Positions 10,570 through 21,101 of a DNA stretch of 34,802 nt are shown here, in pieces. Origin of the DNA: Actinomycetota bacterium (GTDB lineage: Bacteria; Actinomycetota; Actinomycetes; Nanopelagicales; Nanopelagicaceae). The notes below the pieces were generated by a model. The model was not told the DNA's origin and did not search any database. It saw nothing but the letters and a program-made list of their open reading frames with translations. The position numbers and the translations under genes are program-made. How positions within the stretch are numbered: the stretch's first letter is position 1; every line of letters begins with the position of its first letter. The stretch covers positions 1 through 34,802 of the forward strand of contig RGHD01000008.1 of assembly GCA_010024385.1 (NCBI GenBank), in the 5' to 3' direction.

Positions 10570-11297
10570 GGCTTAACTCTACGGCGATAGAAGGGAAGGT
10601 AAAGCACCACCGCTGCCATGAGCCACCAGATCACCACGTAAGAGATGTGTTGCCAGTAATAGCCTGGGATTTTTGAAGTGAGCTTCTCTGGACTCAGGCG
10701 CTGGCGAGTTAACTCGGTGCCGTTGTGTGATTCAGAAACTGCCATCACATAACCATCAAATAAATCTAAATCAGTCAATCCCACAATCACCGAACTATCT
10801 AAGCGCGAGATCGCGCCATCTCCATTGATAAAGCGATCTTCAGACTGAGAAGCAAGCAGCTGCCCCTTGATATCTATCACCATGGCCATTGAAATATCTG
10901 GATTAAGTAATCGCTCTGACCATAAACCTTTAACAACTAAAATCCCTTGATTCGTGCCAACTTGCAGCAAGCCAACTTCCCAATCACTGACCTGCCCATC
11001 ACCATTGACTTGGTTAGGTGCTCTATAAGTTGCGACATAGTTTCCTGAAATCTGCACCATCCTATTAAAAGCCTCTGGCTGAAGGGGCTGCCTTGCGGTG
11101 GCAATAGATGTCAGTGGCACGATATTTGTATCTACTTGAGTCGCAGTTACCAAACTTTCCTTTAATGCTTTTGCTCTATCTAACTGCCACAGGCCAAGTG
11201 CGAAAAAGGTTACTACTACAAGCAGGATTGCTAAGCCTTGAACTATTTTAGAAAGAAAAGAGTTACTGGTCTGCGCCGTCATCGCTTCGATCAACAC
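10566..11297 (-). CDS. SURF1 family cytochrome oxidase biogenesis protein
   Basis: Two terminal TM helices, GLWQLDRAKALKESL, C-terminal YYWQHISYVVIWWLMA. Confidence 0.82.
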   Translation of the reverse strand: MLIEAMTAQTSNSFLSKIVQGLAILLVVVTFFALGLWQLDRAKALKESLVTATQVDTNIVPLTSIATARQPLQPEAFNRMVQISGNYVATYRAPNQVNGDGQVSDWEVGLLQVGTNQGILVVKGLWSERLLNPDISMAMVIDIKGQLLASQSEDRFINGDGAISRLDSSVIVGLTDLDLFDGYVMAVSESHNGTELTRQRLSPEKLTSKIPGYYWQHISYVVIWWLMAAVVLYLPFYRRRVKP

Positions 11298-11400
11298 CCA
11301 TAAAGCGCTTATAGAAACTGCGCATCAAGAAAACTACAGCGATAATTAGAATCGAAATCGTTAAGGAGCCGGCAACACTCATCTCAAAGTTTTTTTGCAT
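11263..11400 (-). CDS. Small single-TM protein, 45 aa (not in ORF track)
   Basis: MQKNFEMSVAGSLTISILIIAVVFLMRSFYKRFMGVDRSDDGADQ, stop overlaps the SURF1 start region; hydrophobic core flanked by basic residues. Confidence 0.55.
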   Translation of the reverse strand: MQKNFEMSVAGSLTISILIIAVVFLMRSFYKRFMGVDRSDDGADQ

Positions 11401-11414
11401 GGCATAATCATGTC

Positions 11415-11804
11415 ATGCAATCAGGCTCGCAGTTCTCTTACGAGGATCGCTATGGCGTGCGCCCAACCAAGGGGTGGGTAGCCCCGGCCATATTTATCGC
11501 TGTTATCGGAATCAGCTGGCTGGTGTGGGTGGGGCTTCACCATTCAAACCCAGATATCCGTTCCTCAGTTATTTCATTTACTGCCACAACTGATCGTGCA
11601 ATGTCTATTAGATATGAAGTAGTTAGAAAAGATAAAGACCAGGTTTTAACATGCACATTGGTTGCCAGAGATTACGATAAAACAGTCGTTGGACAGATTG
11701 AGGATGAAATCGGGCCTGGCCTTGCAGTAGTACAGAAAAACACTGAAATTCCTACGCGTAGCCAAGGCGTTAACGCTGATGTGGTTGCCTGCCGTATTAA
11801 ATAA
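11415..11804 (+). CDS. DUF4307 domain membrane protein
   Basis: 129 aa; DRYGVRPTKG N-terminus, one TM, C-terminal VNADVVACRI pattern seen in actinobacterial DUF4307. Confidence 0.75.
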   Translation: MQSGSQFSYEDRYGVRPTKGWVAPAIFIAVIGISWLVWVGLHHSNPDIRSSVISFTATTDRAMSIRYEVVRKDKDQVLTCTLVARDYDKTVVGQIEDEIGPGLAVVQKNTEIPTRSQGVNADVVACRIK

Positions 11805-11843
11805 GTTGTAGGCATCTACGCCCACCTAGTACCTTTACGCCTT

Positions 11844-12320
11844 ATGAGCGCACAAACATGGTTAACGCAGGAAGCTGCAGATCGTTTGCGCGCCGAATTA
11901 GAATACCTAGAACAACATGGCCGCAAAGATGTCACAGCAAAGATTGAAGCTGCGCGTGCTGAAGGTGATTTAAAAGAAAACGGTGGTTACCACGCAGCCC
12001 GCGATGAGCAGGGCAAGATGGAAGCGCGTATCCGCCAACTCAAGCAGATGTTAGAAAATGCTCACATTGGAACTCCGCCTGCTGCTGCCGATGGCAAAGT
12101 TGGAGCGGGCATGGTTGTTACAGCAGAGATTGCTGGAGATGAAATGAAGTTTCTTTTGGGCTCACGTGAGATTGCATCCGGAGATCTCGATGTTTATAGC
12201 GAGAAATCTCCACTTGGTGCTGCAGTGATGGGCGCAGAGATCGGTGCGAGCGTTTCTTACACCGCACCTAATGGACGTGAGATTAAGGTAGTTATTAAAT
12301 CTGCCGAGTTTTACTCTTAA
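11844..12320 (+). CDS. greA: Transcription elongation factor GreA
   Basis: LTQEAADRLRAELEYLE, ARAEGDLKENGGYHAARDEQGKMEARI, SPLGAAVMGAEIG. Confidence 0.96.
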   Translation: MSAQTWLTQEAADRLRAELEYLEQHGRKDVTAKIEAARAEGDLKENGGYHAARDEQGKMEARIRQLKQMLENAHIGTPPAAADGKVGAGMVVTAEIAGDEMKFLLGSREIASGDLDVYSEKSPLGAAVMGAEIGASVSYTAPNGREIKVVIKSAEFYS

Positions 12321-13111
12321 TTAGAAGTATTTTTATACTTTCTAATACTGAGTGGAATAAATACCACCATCAGTAAAAACATATAGAGCAATGATGTCTC
12401 TAGTGGGTGCTGGCTTGGCCAAGAGCTAGCTGTTGCCCCAAACTCATTTTTCAGACCAAATAGCTCACGGCATGCTGCAACCATTGTTGAAACTGGGTTC
12501 CATTCCGCAAAGTACTGCAGAGCTTTAGGCATCCCAGTAGTTGGTGCAAAAGCATTTGAAAGAAATGTCAGTGGGAAAGTAACTAAGAAGCCCACGCTTT
12601 GCACAGTTCGAGCCTCTTTAACGGCTAGGCCAACATAGATGCCAATCCATGAGAGGGCATAACCAAACATAAACAGGAATAAGAAAGCTAAAAAGATTGA
12701 AAGTGAGCCTGATGTTGGACGCCAACCCACTGCATATCCAGCTGTTGCCATGACAGTTAAGACAAGAATGTTAAGAAGTGCATCGCCAAAGGTGCGACCA
12801 ATAACTACTGCGCCTCTTGAAATTGGCAAAGACCTAAAACGATCGATGAGGCCCTTTTTCATATCTTCAGCCAAGCCAACTGCAGTTGCAGCCAAGGTGA
12901 ATGCAACGGTCTGAACGAAAATTCCTGGCATCAATAGCTGGACATAACCACCGGGTTGACCCGTTTCAATAGAGCCGCCAAATACAAAGCGAAAAAGAAG
13001 TACAAACATCACTGGCTGAATCGTTGAGAAAACTAGAAGTTCAGGGATTCGGGCAAGCTGGAGCAGTTGTCGCTTAGTAATTGTCATGACATCACTGATG
13101 ACGTATTTCAT
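12317..13111 (-). CDS. ABC-2 type transporter permease (DrrB-like)
   Basis: 264 aa, multiple TMs, RIPELLVFSTIQPVMFVLLFRFVFGGS, NAFAPTTGMP; paired with ATPase. Confidence 0.9.
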   Translation of the reverse strand: MKYVISDVMTITKRQLLQLARIPELLVFSTIQPVMFVLLFRFVFGGSIETGQPGGYVQLLMPGIFVQTVAFTLAATAVGLAEDMKKGLIDRFRSLPISRGAVVIGRTFGDALLNILVLTVMATAGYAVGWRPTSGSLSIFLAFLFLFMFGYALSWIGIYVGLAVKEARTVQSVGFLVTFPLTFLSNAFAPTTGMPKALQYFAEWNPVSTMVAACRELFGLKNEFGATASSWPSQHPLETSLLYMFLLMVVFIPLSIRKYKNTSN

Positions 13112-14091
13112 TTCTTGCCCCCTCTCTTTTTCTTTACGGGCTGAGCAATAACTTCCTCTTCTGCCACATGGCCGGTAAGAGATAAGAACACATCATCTAG
13201 TGATGGTCGCTTGAGAGCAATATCAAGGGGATGAATTTTCGCCTCATCCAGAGCGCGCAACGCCTCCATGAGAGCAAGAGAGCCAGTTGAAACTGGTGCT
13301 GAAATTGTGCGCACATCAGTATGAATTGCATTTGAGCTGATTCGAGAGACAATCTCTTGCGTTTTATGGATGTCAGTATTATCAACAGTAATCTCTAGGC
13401 GTTCTCCACCCACCTGCTTTTTCAAAGCATCTGAAGTTCCACGAGCAATTACTTTTCCGTGATCAATTACAGCGATCTCATCAGCTAATTGATCGGCTTC
13501 TTCTAGGTATTGAGTTGTAAGTAGAAGTGTTACGCCGCCTTTTACTAGTTCTTGAATTACTCCCCACATCTCTTGGCGACCACGTGGATCAAGGCCTGTT
13601 GTTGGTTCATCGAGGAAGAGAACTTTTGGTTGCACAATCAAAGATGCTGCTAAATCTAAACGGCGGCGCATTCCACCTGAGTAAGTCTTGATGGGACGGC
13701 GAGCGCTATCAGTAAGTGAGAATCTCTCAAGTAATTCATCAGCACGTTTAATGGAGGCTGATTTGCCTAAATGGTAGAGACGACCAAACATCACTAAGTT
13801 GTCCCAGCCAGTTAATGTCTCATCAACTGCTGCATATTGACCTGATAAACCAATTAATTCACGTACTTTGTCAGGATGCTTGGCTACATCAATTCCTGCA
13901 ACTGTTGCAATGCCTGAATCAGGTTTTAGCAACGTTGCGAGAATTCTCACAGTTGTTGTTTTGCCAGCACCATTTGGGCCTAATACGCCTAAAACTGTGC
14001 CTTCTTCCACATCAAGTGAGAGATTATCTAATGCTTTTACCTCACCATTTCGATAGGTCTTGACTAGATTTTCGGCGATAACTGATTTCAC
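13108..14091 (-). CDS. ABC transporter ATP-binding protein (DrrA-like, daunorubicin resistance family)
   Basis: [41 protein letters not shown] start. Confidence 0.93.
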   Translation of the reverse strand: MKSVIAENLVKTYRNGEVKALDNLSLDVEEGTVLGVLGPNGAGKTTTVRILATLLKPDSGIATVAGIDVAKHPDKVRELIGLSGQYAAVDETLTGWDNLVMFGRLYHLGKSASIKRADELLERFSLTDSARRPIKTYSGGMRRRLDLAASLIVQPKVLFLDEPTTGLDPRGRQEMWGVIQELVKGGVTLLLTTQYLEEADQLADEIAVIDHGKVIARGTSDALKKQVGGERLEITVDNTDIHKTQEIVSRISSNAIHTDVRTISAPVSTGSLALMEALRALDEAKIHPLDIALKRPSLDDVFLSLTGHVAEEEVIAQPVKKKRGGKK

Positions 14092-14095
14092 GCGC

Positions 14096-14103
14096 TAATC
14101 TTA
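14096..14103. promoter_or_regulatory. Overlapping divergent -10 elements for drrA-like (-) and MFS (+)
   Basis: TAATCTTA: + strand TAATCT then 7 nt then ATG (14109); - strand TAAGAT then 6 nt then GTG (14091). Confidence 0.6.
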
Positions 14104-14108
14104 CCTAC

Positions 14109-15722
14109 ATGTCTCAAAACACCCCAATTAACGCATCAGCAAAGGCCCACACCCACAAGGAAATCATGATCATCCTGGGCGGCCTTATGACTGGAATGCT
14201 CCTTGCAGCTCTTGACCAAACAATCGTTTCAACAGCACTTAAAAATATTGTTGAAGAATTTGATGGTCTCAACCATTACACATGGGTAGTCACCGCATAC
14301 CTACTTACATCAACGGCATCTACTCCGTTATATGGAAAGATTTCAGATATTTATGGCCGTCGTATTGTCTTCCAGTTCGCAATTGTTACCTTCCTAATAG
14401 GTTCATTCCTAGCTGGTGCTTCACAAAACATGGAGCAGTTAATTGCAACTCGCGCACTACAGGGTCTTGGTGCTGGCGGTTTGATGGCGCTTACTTTCGT
14501 CATCATCGGTGACATTGTTCCTCCCCGCGATCGCGGTAAGTACCAGGGTTATTTTGGCGCTGTCTGGGGCTTGTCTTCAGTTGCCGGTCCACTTCTAGGC
14601 GGATTCTTCTCTGATCATCAAACAATTCTTGGAGTTACTGGATGGCGTTGGATTTTCTACATCAACCTACCTATCGGAATTGCATCACTAATAATTACCT
14701 CAGCTGTTCTACACATCCCCAAGGTCAAGCGCGAGCATTCCATTGACTACTTAGGTGCTCTATTAATGGTTGTCTCTGTCTGTTTAATACTACTTTCAGT
14801 TTCAATCTATGGCCCTCAATATGGTTGGGGCGATAGCCGCACAATCATGTATGCACTCATTGGTGTAATCCTTGCTGTGCTCTTTCTGATGTGGGAGGGC
14901 AAGGCTAAAGAGCCGATCCTGCCTCTCTACCTCTTTAAAAATCACACTTTCTCTATCACTTCACTCTTAGGTGCAGTAATTGGTGCTGGAATGTTTGGCG
15001 CAATCGTGATGTTGCCCCTCTATTTCCAGGTCGTAAAGGGATATAGCGCAACTGAAGCTGGGCTAAAACTGATACCGCTTATGCTTGGCATAGTTTCAAC
15101 TTCAATAGTCTCAGGCAAAATGATTTCAAAGCATGGTCACTACAAACGCTTCCCAATCATGGGAACAGCGATTATGACCGTTGGTATCTTACTTATGACA
15201 CGATTGCAGATTGATACGCCTTATTGGCAGATTTCAATTTATGCGATCTTGGTTGGCGCTGGCCTTGGCCTTTCAATGCAGACCATTGTTATCGCGCTGC
15301 AAAATGCAGTTGAATTCAAAGATATGGGTATTGCAACTAGTTCTAATACTTTTTTCCGCTCACTCGGATCGGTATTTGGAACTGCGATCTTTGGAAGTAT
15401 TTTGACTAACCGCGTTGTGCACTATATGTCTTCAGGTTTTGGAGAGTTAGCCAAAACAAATCCAAGCGCACTTGCTAACTTTGATACTGCACAACTAGAA
15501 GTACTAACAACTAACACCGCAGTGCTAAAAACATTCCCACCATTAATTAAACAGACTGCACTTGAGGCTTTCGTGAACTCCTTCCACATCGTCTTTTATG
15601 CAGCAGCTCCAATAACTGCCCTGGGATTATTGCTGGCGTTTATGTTGCGCGAGACACCCCTTCGCACATCTCAGGACTACGCCGCAGCACGTGAAGATGC
15701 AGCTGGAGAATCACTGGGTTAA
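14109..15722 (+). CDS. MFS drug exporter, DHA2 (EmrB/QacA-like) family
   Basis: [44 protein letters not shown], about 14 TMs, 537 aa. Confidence 0.92.
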   Translation: MSQNTPINASAKAHTHKEIMIILGGLMTGMLLAALDQTIVSTALKNIVEEFDGLNHYTWVVTAYLLTSTASTPLYGKISDIYGRRIVFQFAIVTFLIGSFLAGASQNMEQLIATRALQGLGAGGLMALTFVIIGDIVPPRDRGKYQGYFGAVWGLSSVAGPLLGGFFSDHQTILGVTGWRWIFYINLPIGIASLIITSAVLHIPKVKREHSIDYLGALLMVVSVCLILLSVSIYGPQYGWGDSRTIMYALIGVILAVLFLMWEGKAKEPILPLYLFKNHTFSITSLLGAVIGAGMFGAIVMLPLYFQVVKGYSATEAGLKLIPLMLGIVSTSIVSGKMISKHGHYKRFPIMGTAIMTVGILLMTRLQIDTPYWQISIYAILVGAGLGLSMQTIVIALQNAVEFKDMGIATSSNTFFRSLGSVFGTAIFGSILTNRVVHYMSSGFGELAKTNPSALANFDTAQLEVLTTNTAVLKTFPPLIKQTALEAFVNSFHIVFYAAAPITALGLLLAFMLRETPLRTSQDYAAAREDAAGESLG

Positions 15723-16945
15723 TGCAATCTCCATTTAAGGATCTGCCGCGAGAAGTATCAATACTTGTCGCGGCATCCTTTTTTGTTGCCGTTGGTTTTG
15801 GCATCGTATTACCAGCTATCCCAGTTTTTGCTAAATCTTTTGGCGTCAACAACGCAGCAATTGGCCTAATGGTCTCTGCTTTTGCAATCACCCGCTTTGC
15901 CTCTGGATTAATCTCTGGCACTTTAGTAGATAAATTCGGTGAGAGAGCAGTGTTCTCTTCAGGTGTTTTCATGGTTGCACTCTTCACATTCTTAGCTGGT
16001 CTTGCACAAAGCTATGAACAACTTCTCTTTTTCCGTGCTGCTGGTGGCCTTGGTTCATCAATGTTTTCAGTGGCCGCAGGCTCTGTGATTATGCGATCTG
16101 TCGATGATGCTAATCGTGGACGAGCACAATCGGTCTATCAAGGTTCATTTCTATTAGGTGGCATAGCAGGTCCTGCAATCGGTGGATTACTTTCAGTGAT
16201 TTCACTTCGTGCACCATTTTTCGTTTATTCAGGAATGCTCATCTGCTCTGGAACGGTTGCACACTTTTTCCTCAAGGGCGATAAAATCGGCAAAGTTGAT
16301 AAAAGTGTGGATACATCAGATCACACCACCGTGCGTGAAGCGTTAGCGATGAAGCCGTATCGAATTGCACTTGTGCTTACCTTTATTGGCACTTGGGTGT
16401 TCTTTGGTCTTCGTGCATCAATCTTGCCAATCTTTGTTACAGAAGAATTGGACTCCACAACAGCAGTAGTTGGTTATGGTCTTGCACTCTCTGCAGTTAT
16501 TCAAGGTCTAGTACTGCTGCGAGCTGGCAGATATTCTGATGAAAAGGGTCGCCGGGCTGCATCAATTATTGGTGCACAGGTTGTTTTGTTTGGAGTTCTA
16601 TTACTTACTTTTTCTATTCACATTTGGATGTATTTGATTTCAATGGCAGTCCTTGGTTTTGGTGGTGCTTTTCTTTCGACTACTCCGGCCAGCATTGTGG
16701 GCGATGTTATTAAGGGCAAAGGTGGCAAGGTAATTGCTATTTTCCAGATGGCTGGTGATGCTGGAATGATGGTTGGGCCAATCATTATTGGCGCTGTTTC
16801 AGATTTCTTTTCCTATCGCACAGCATTTGGCATGTCAGCTGCCATCTTTGTTATTGCACTTATCTTGGTCTATCAAATACCAGAGACCAGAAATGTCGAA
16901 GGGCCCCAGGTTAAAAACCTGAGGCCCCTCGATGAAGATCTGTAA
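15722..16945 (+). CDS. MFS transporter (DHA1-type)
   Basis: 407 aa, about 12 TMs, SGTLVDKFGERAVFS; TAATG overlap with the upstream MFS gene. Confidence 0.88.
   Translation: MQSPFKDLPREVSILVAASFFVAVGFGIVLPAIPVFAKSFGVNNAAIGLMVSAFAITRFASGLISGTLVDKFGERAVFSSGVFMVALFTFLAGLAQSYEQLLFFRAAGGLGSSMFSVAAGSVIMRSVDDANRGRAQSVYQGSFLLGGIAGPAIGGLLSVISLRAPFFVYSGMLICSGTVAHFFLKGDKIGKVDKSVDTSDHTTVREALAMKPYRIALVLTFIGTWVFFGLRASILPIFVTEELDSTTAVVGYGLALSAVIQGLVLLRAGRYSDEKGRRAASIIGAQVVLFGVLLLTFSIHIWMYLISMAVLGFGGAFLSTTPASIVGDVIKGKGGKVIAIFQMAGDAGMMVGPIIIGAVSDFFSYRTAFGMSAAIFVIALILVYQIPETRNVEGPQVKNLRPLDEDL
16896..16932. terminator. Strong hairpin at the end of the MFS gene, candidate convergent terminator
   Basis: tcga-a-gggcc-c-caggtt AAA aacctg-a-ggccc-c-tcga: about 15 bp paired with two mismatches; no clear U tract. 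Confidence 0.5.
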
Positions 16946-17785
16946 TTAGTCGTTGCCGCGCAAGATTGAAAGCAGGCGCAGAACTTCTAGGTATAGCCAC
17001 ACGATTGTGACCATCAAACCAAAGGCAGCTCGCCATGACTCTGATTCTGGAGCACCGGCATTGATTCCCTTTTGAATTTGATCAAAATCTAGAATCAAGA
17101 AGAAGCTTGCAAGAACCATTCCACCTGCAGCCATAATCAAACCAAGGCCACCGATGTTATAGATGCTTGCACCAAAAAATGAACCAACAAATGAAAGCAG
17201 TGCCAGTACTAAGTAACCGATTAGTGCAGTCATGAGCACCTTGGTGAACTTAGGTGTCACGCGGATGCGTCCGCTCTTATAAGCAAAAAGCATGCCTGTG
17301 AAAGCACAGATAGTTACGATGATTGCTTGGCTAACAATTCCTGCATATGCAGAGTTGTAGATGTTGCTAATTGTTCCAAGTGCTAAACCTTGAAAAGCTG
17401 CATATGCAATTGCTAGAGCAGGCTTAACGGTTTTACTAAAGCTGTTGACCATTGCAAGTGCGAAACCACCAAAGACACCGAGCAACATTGCCCCGCCGCC
17501 AAGGTTAAGTGTCCATGCAACCGCCCCAACTGCAACTAGGACTGCAAATAAAATTCCTGTGCGAGTGACTACATCGTCAATCGTCATACGACCTGTGCGC
17601 ATCGATGATGCAGCAGGTGCGTTATAAAGTTCTTCCATCGCTGCTGGGTCTGAGTTAATTGTGCTCGGATCAAATGCAGCGTATCCACGCTGATTAAACG
17701 CCCGTCCTAAAACAGGGTTTGAACTGCGCATAACTTTTCTCTCCTTTTGTAGTGCCACCAGAACCTCTGGTGGTTTGCCATTCAT
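16946..17785 (-). CDS. Bax inhibitor-1/YccA family membrane protein
   Basis: SNPVLGRAFNQRGYAAF, seven-TM pattern, AFGLMVTIVWLYLEVLRLLSILR. Confidence 0.9.
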   Translation of the reverse strand: MNGKPPEVLVALQKERKVMRSSNPVLGRAFNQRGYAAFDPSTINSDPAAMEELYNAPAASSMRTGRMTIDDVVTRTGILFAVLVAVGAVAWTLNLGGGAMLLGVFGGFALAMVNSFSKTVKPALAIAYAAFQGLALGTISNIYNSAYAGIVSQAIIVTICAFTGMLFAYKSGRIRVTPKFTKVLMTALIGYLVLALLSFVGSFFGASIYNIGGLGLIMAAGGMVLASFFLILDFDQIQKGINAGAPESESWRAAFGLMVTIVWLYLEVLRLLSILRGND

Positions 17786-17829
17786 AACAAGTTTAAGGCC
17801 CAGAAGATTCCCAGGCTATGCGAAGATGG

Positions 17830-17902
17830 TGCCCCGAGTGGGGGTCGAACCCACACTGGGAGGATTTTAAGTCCTCTGCCTCTGCCATTGGGCTATCGGG
17901 GC
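17830..17902 (-). tRNA. tRNA-Leu(TAA) by anticodon, with short variable loop; CCA encoded
   Basis: Reverse complement GCCCCGA TA GCC CAATGGCAGA GGC A GAGGA CTTAAAA TCCTC CCAGT GTGGG TTCGACC CCCAC TCGGGGC A (CCA); 73 nt cloverleaf. Confidence 0.92.
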
Positions 17903-17933
17903 CACGTGCAAGGGGTAAATCTACCCTGCTTTC

Positions 17934-18854
17934 CTAAGCACTCTTTCCAGCTAATGAACGGGCAATTGCATCCAAGATATCTGATTCAGATGCCACGAAT
18001 TCACTTGCCCCAGTTGCGCGCATGATCTCTGAAAGAACTAATGCACCTGCAGGAATCACATCCACTCGACCTGGGTGCATATAACCAAGATTTGAGCGTT
18101 CGTCTCGGGTTTTGGTTAAAAACATTTGTGATGTTTCATGAACTTGCTCGGCACTGATTCGAGATAAGTGAATTGCATAGCGATCGTATTCAGATAAGTT
18201 CAATGCAGCAGCTGCAACTGTAGTTGCTGTGCCTGCAACAGCGATTAACGTTTTTGCTTTTGTAATAGGAACAATGTTTGCCGCTTTGGCTATTGCTTCA
18301 ACAATATCAGCCCGTGCTGCATCCACTTGTGATTGTTGCGCAGGATCATTTGCAAAATGTCGCTCAGCCATTCTCACACAGCCTATATTGACTGATTTTG
18401 CAAACTCAACACTTGTTGTGCCAAAGACAAACTCAGTTGATCCGCCGCCAATATCAACGACAAGAAAAGGGCCATCAGATGTTTGAAAGTCTTGGATTGC
18501 TCCAACAAAGGAAAGTGCTGCTTCTTCATCCCCACTAATGACTTCAGGTTCAATCCCTAGTCGCTCGCGTACTCCATCAACAAAAAGGTGACGATTAGTT
18601 GCATCGCGTGTGGCACTAGTTGCACAAAAACGGATCTTTTCAACTCCGCGCTTTGCAATCTCTCTGGCAAATTTATCAACGGCTGCCAATGTGCGAGTGA
18701 TTGCATCTGGGTGGAACTGCCCGGTCTCATCAACACCTTGACCCAAGCGAACAATCTCCATCGTGCGCAGAACTTCACGAAAACTATCGCCTTCAATATC
18801 TGCAATCAGCAAGCGAATTGAGTTGGTGCCGCAATCAATGGCTGCTACTCGCAT
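17934..18854 (-). CDS. Ppx/GppA family exopolyphosphatase
   Basis: MRVAAIDCGTNSIRLLIAD, VVDIGGGSTEFVFG, GCVRMAERH; start placed at 18854 rather than the ORF-track 18872. Confidence 0.9.
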   Translation of the reverse strand: MRVAAIDCGTNSIRLLIADIEGDSFREVLRTMEIVRLGQGVDETGQFHPDAITRTLAAVDKFAREIAKRGVEKIRFCATSATRDATNRHLFVDGVRERLGIEPEVISGDEEAALSFVGAIQDFQTSDGPFLVVDIGGGSTEFVFGTTSVEFAKSVNIGCVRMAERHFANDPAQQSQVDAARADIVEAIAKAANIVPITKAKTLIAVAGTATTVAAAALNLSEYDRYAIHLSRISAEQVHETSQMFLTKTRDERSNLGYMHPGRVDVIPAGALVLSEIMRATGASEFVASESDILDAIARSLAGKSA

Positions 18855-19390
18855 GGATTGCCTTCCCACCACTTGGGTAGTTTTGCTAGCGCTTCATCGC
18901 CCAGTGGGTTCACATCTGGGCCAGCTGAGAGTGAGTGCGCAATAAGTGAGTGCAGGCATTTAACTCGGGTTGGCATTCCACCTGCAGAGACATTTTCTAA
19001 TTCAGCAACATCAATACCAAGTGCTGATCGCGCTGCAATGTAGTCATCATGAGCTGCGTGATACGCCCCAGCTAACTCTGCATCTGTTTCAAGCCGATCA
19101 TTCATCTGACCCATTAAGCCCGTTGTTTCAAGAGTTGAAATTGCTGCAGTTAAGCGCGGGCAGGTTGCGTAATAGAAAGTTGGGAAAGGCGTGCCATCGG
19201 CAAGACGCGGTGGTGTTTCCACTACTGCAGGTTTACCGCATGGACAGCGGTAAGCAATTGCATGAACGTCACGTGGTGTGCGACCTAATTGAATTTCAAT
19301 GCAATCTAAATCTGCTTGTGTTACTTCGCGCAAAGGATTAACCAGCTTCTGTGATGGATGCAATAAGTCTTGAATACCAAGGTTGTCCAT
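18845..19390 (-). CDS. DUF501 domain-containing protein
   Basis: LGRTPRDVHAIAYRCPCGKPAVVETPPRLADGTPFPTFYY...GGMPTRVKCLH; true start may be a TTG slightly downstream of 19390. Confidence 0.87.
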   Translation of the reverse strand: MDNLGIQDLLHPSQKLVNPLREVTQADLDCIEIQLGRTPRDVHAIAYRCPCGKPAVVETPPRLADGTPFPTFYYATCPRLTAAISTLETTGLMGQMNDRLETDAELAGAYHAAHDDYIAARSALGIDVAELENVSAGGMPTRVKCLHSLIAHSLSAGPDVNPLGDEALAKLPKWWEGNPCE

Positions 19391-19736
19391 CTGTTAGGGA
19401 GTTGGCAACCTTAGTGCCCTCATCTGTATTTGATGCAGTTCCATTTTCTGTCACTATGTATTGGCGCTCTCCAGGTAATACAAAGTGCAAACGCTCACGG
19501 GCTTGCGACTTAATGTATTCAGGATCTTGCCATAACAAAAGTTCTTGGCGCGCGGCTTCTAGCGCCTTGTTATCTGAAGCTAACTGTGAATTAAGTGCAC
19601 TGATTTGTGCTCGCTGAGTGAAATAGTGCTTCACTGGAGGCGCAATGGCTAGGGCCAAAATAAAAAATATTGCCCATAGCGCTAGAGCACGCCCAGAATT
19701 ACGCCGACTTCGAAAACTTAATTGTCGACGCGCCAC
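19338..19736 (-). CDS. Septum formation initiator family protein (FtsB/DivIC-like)
   Basis: TM followed by coiled coil, DPEYIKSQARERLHFVLPGERQYIV; located downstream of eno. Confidence 0.88.
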   Translation of the reverse strand: MARRQLSFRSRRNSGRALALWAIFFILALAIAPPVKHYFTQRAQISALNSQLASDNKALEAARQELLLWQDPEYIKSQARERLHFVLPGERQYIVTENGTASNTDEGTKVANSLTDGQPWYSRLIASITEAG

Positions 19737-19744
19737 AAAATCAC

Positions 19745-21037
<1,293 letters not shown>

Positions 21038-21101
21038 TCACTTACACAATTTGTGCCGTAGACCTCAACGCTGAAATCGCACAATCTTTACTGGACTAAT
21101 C

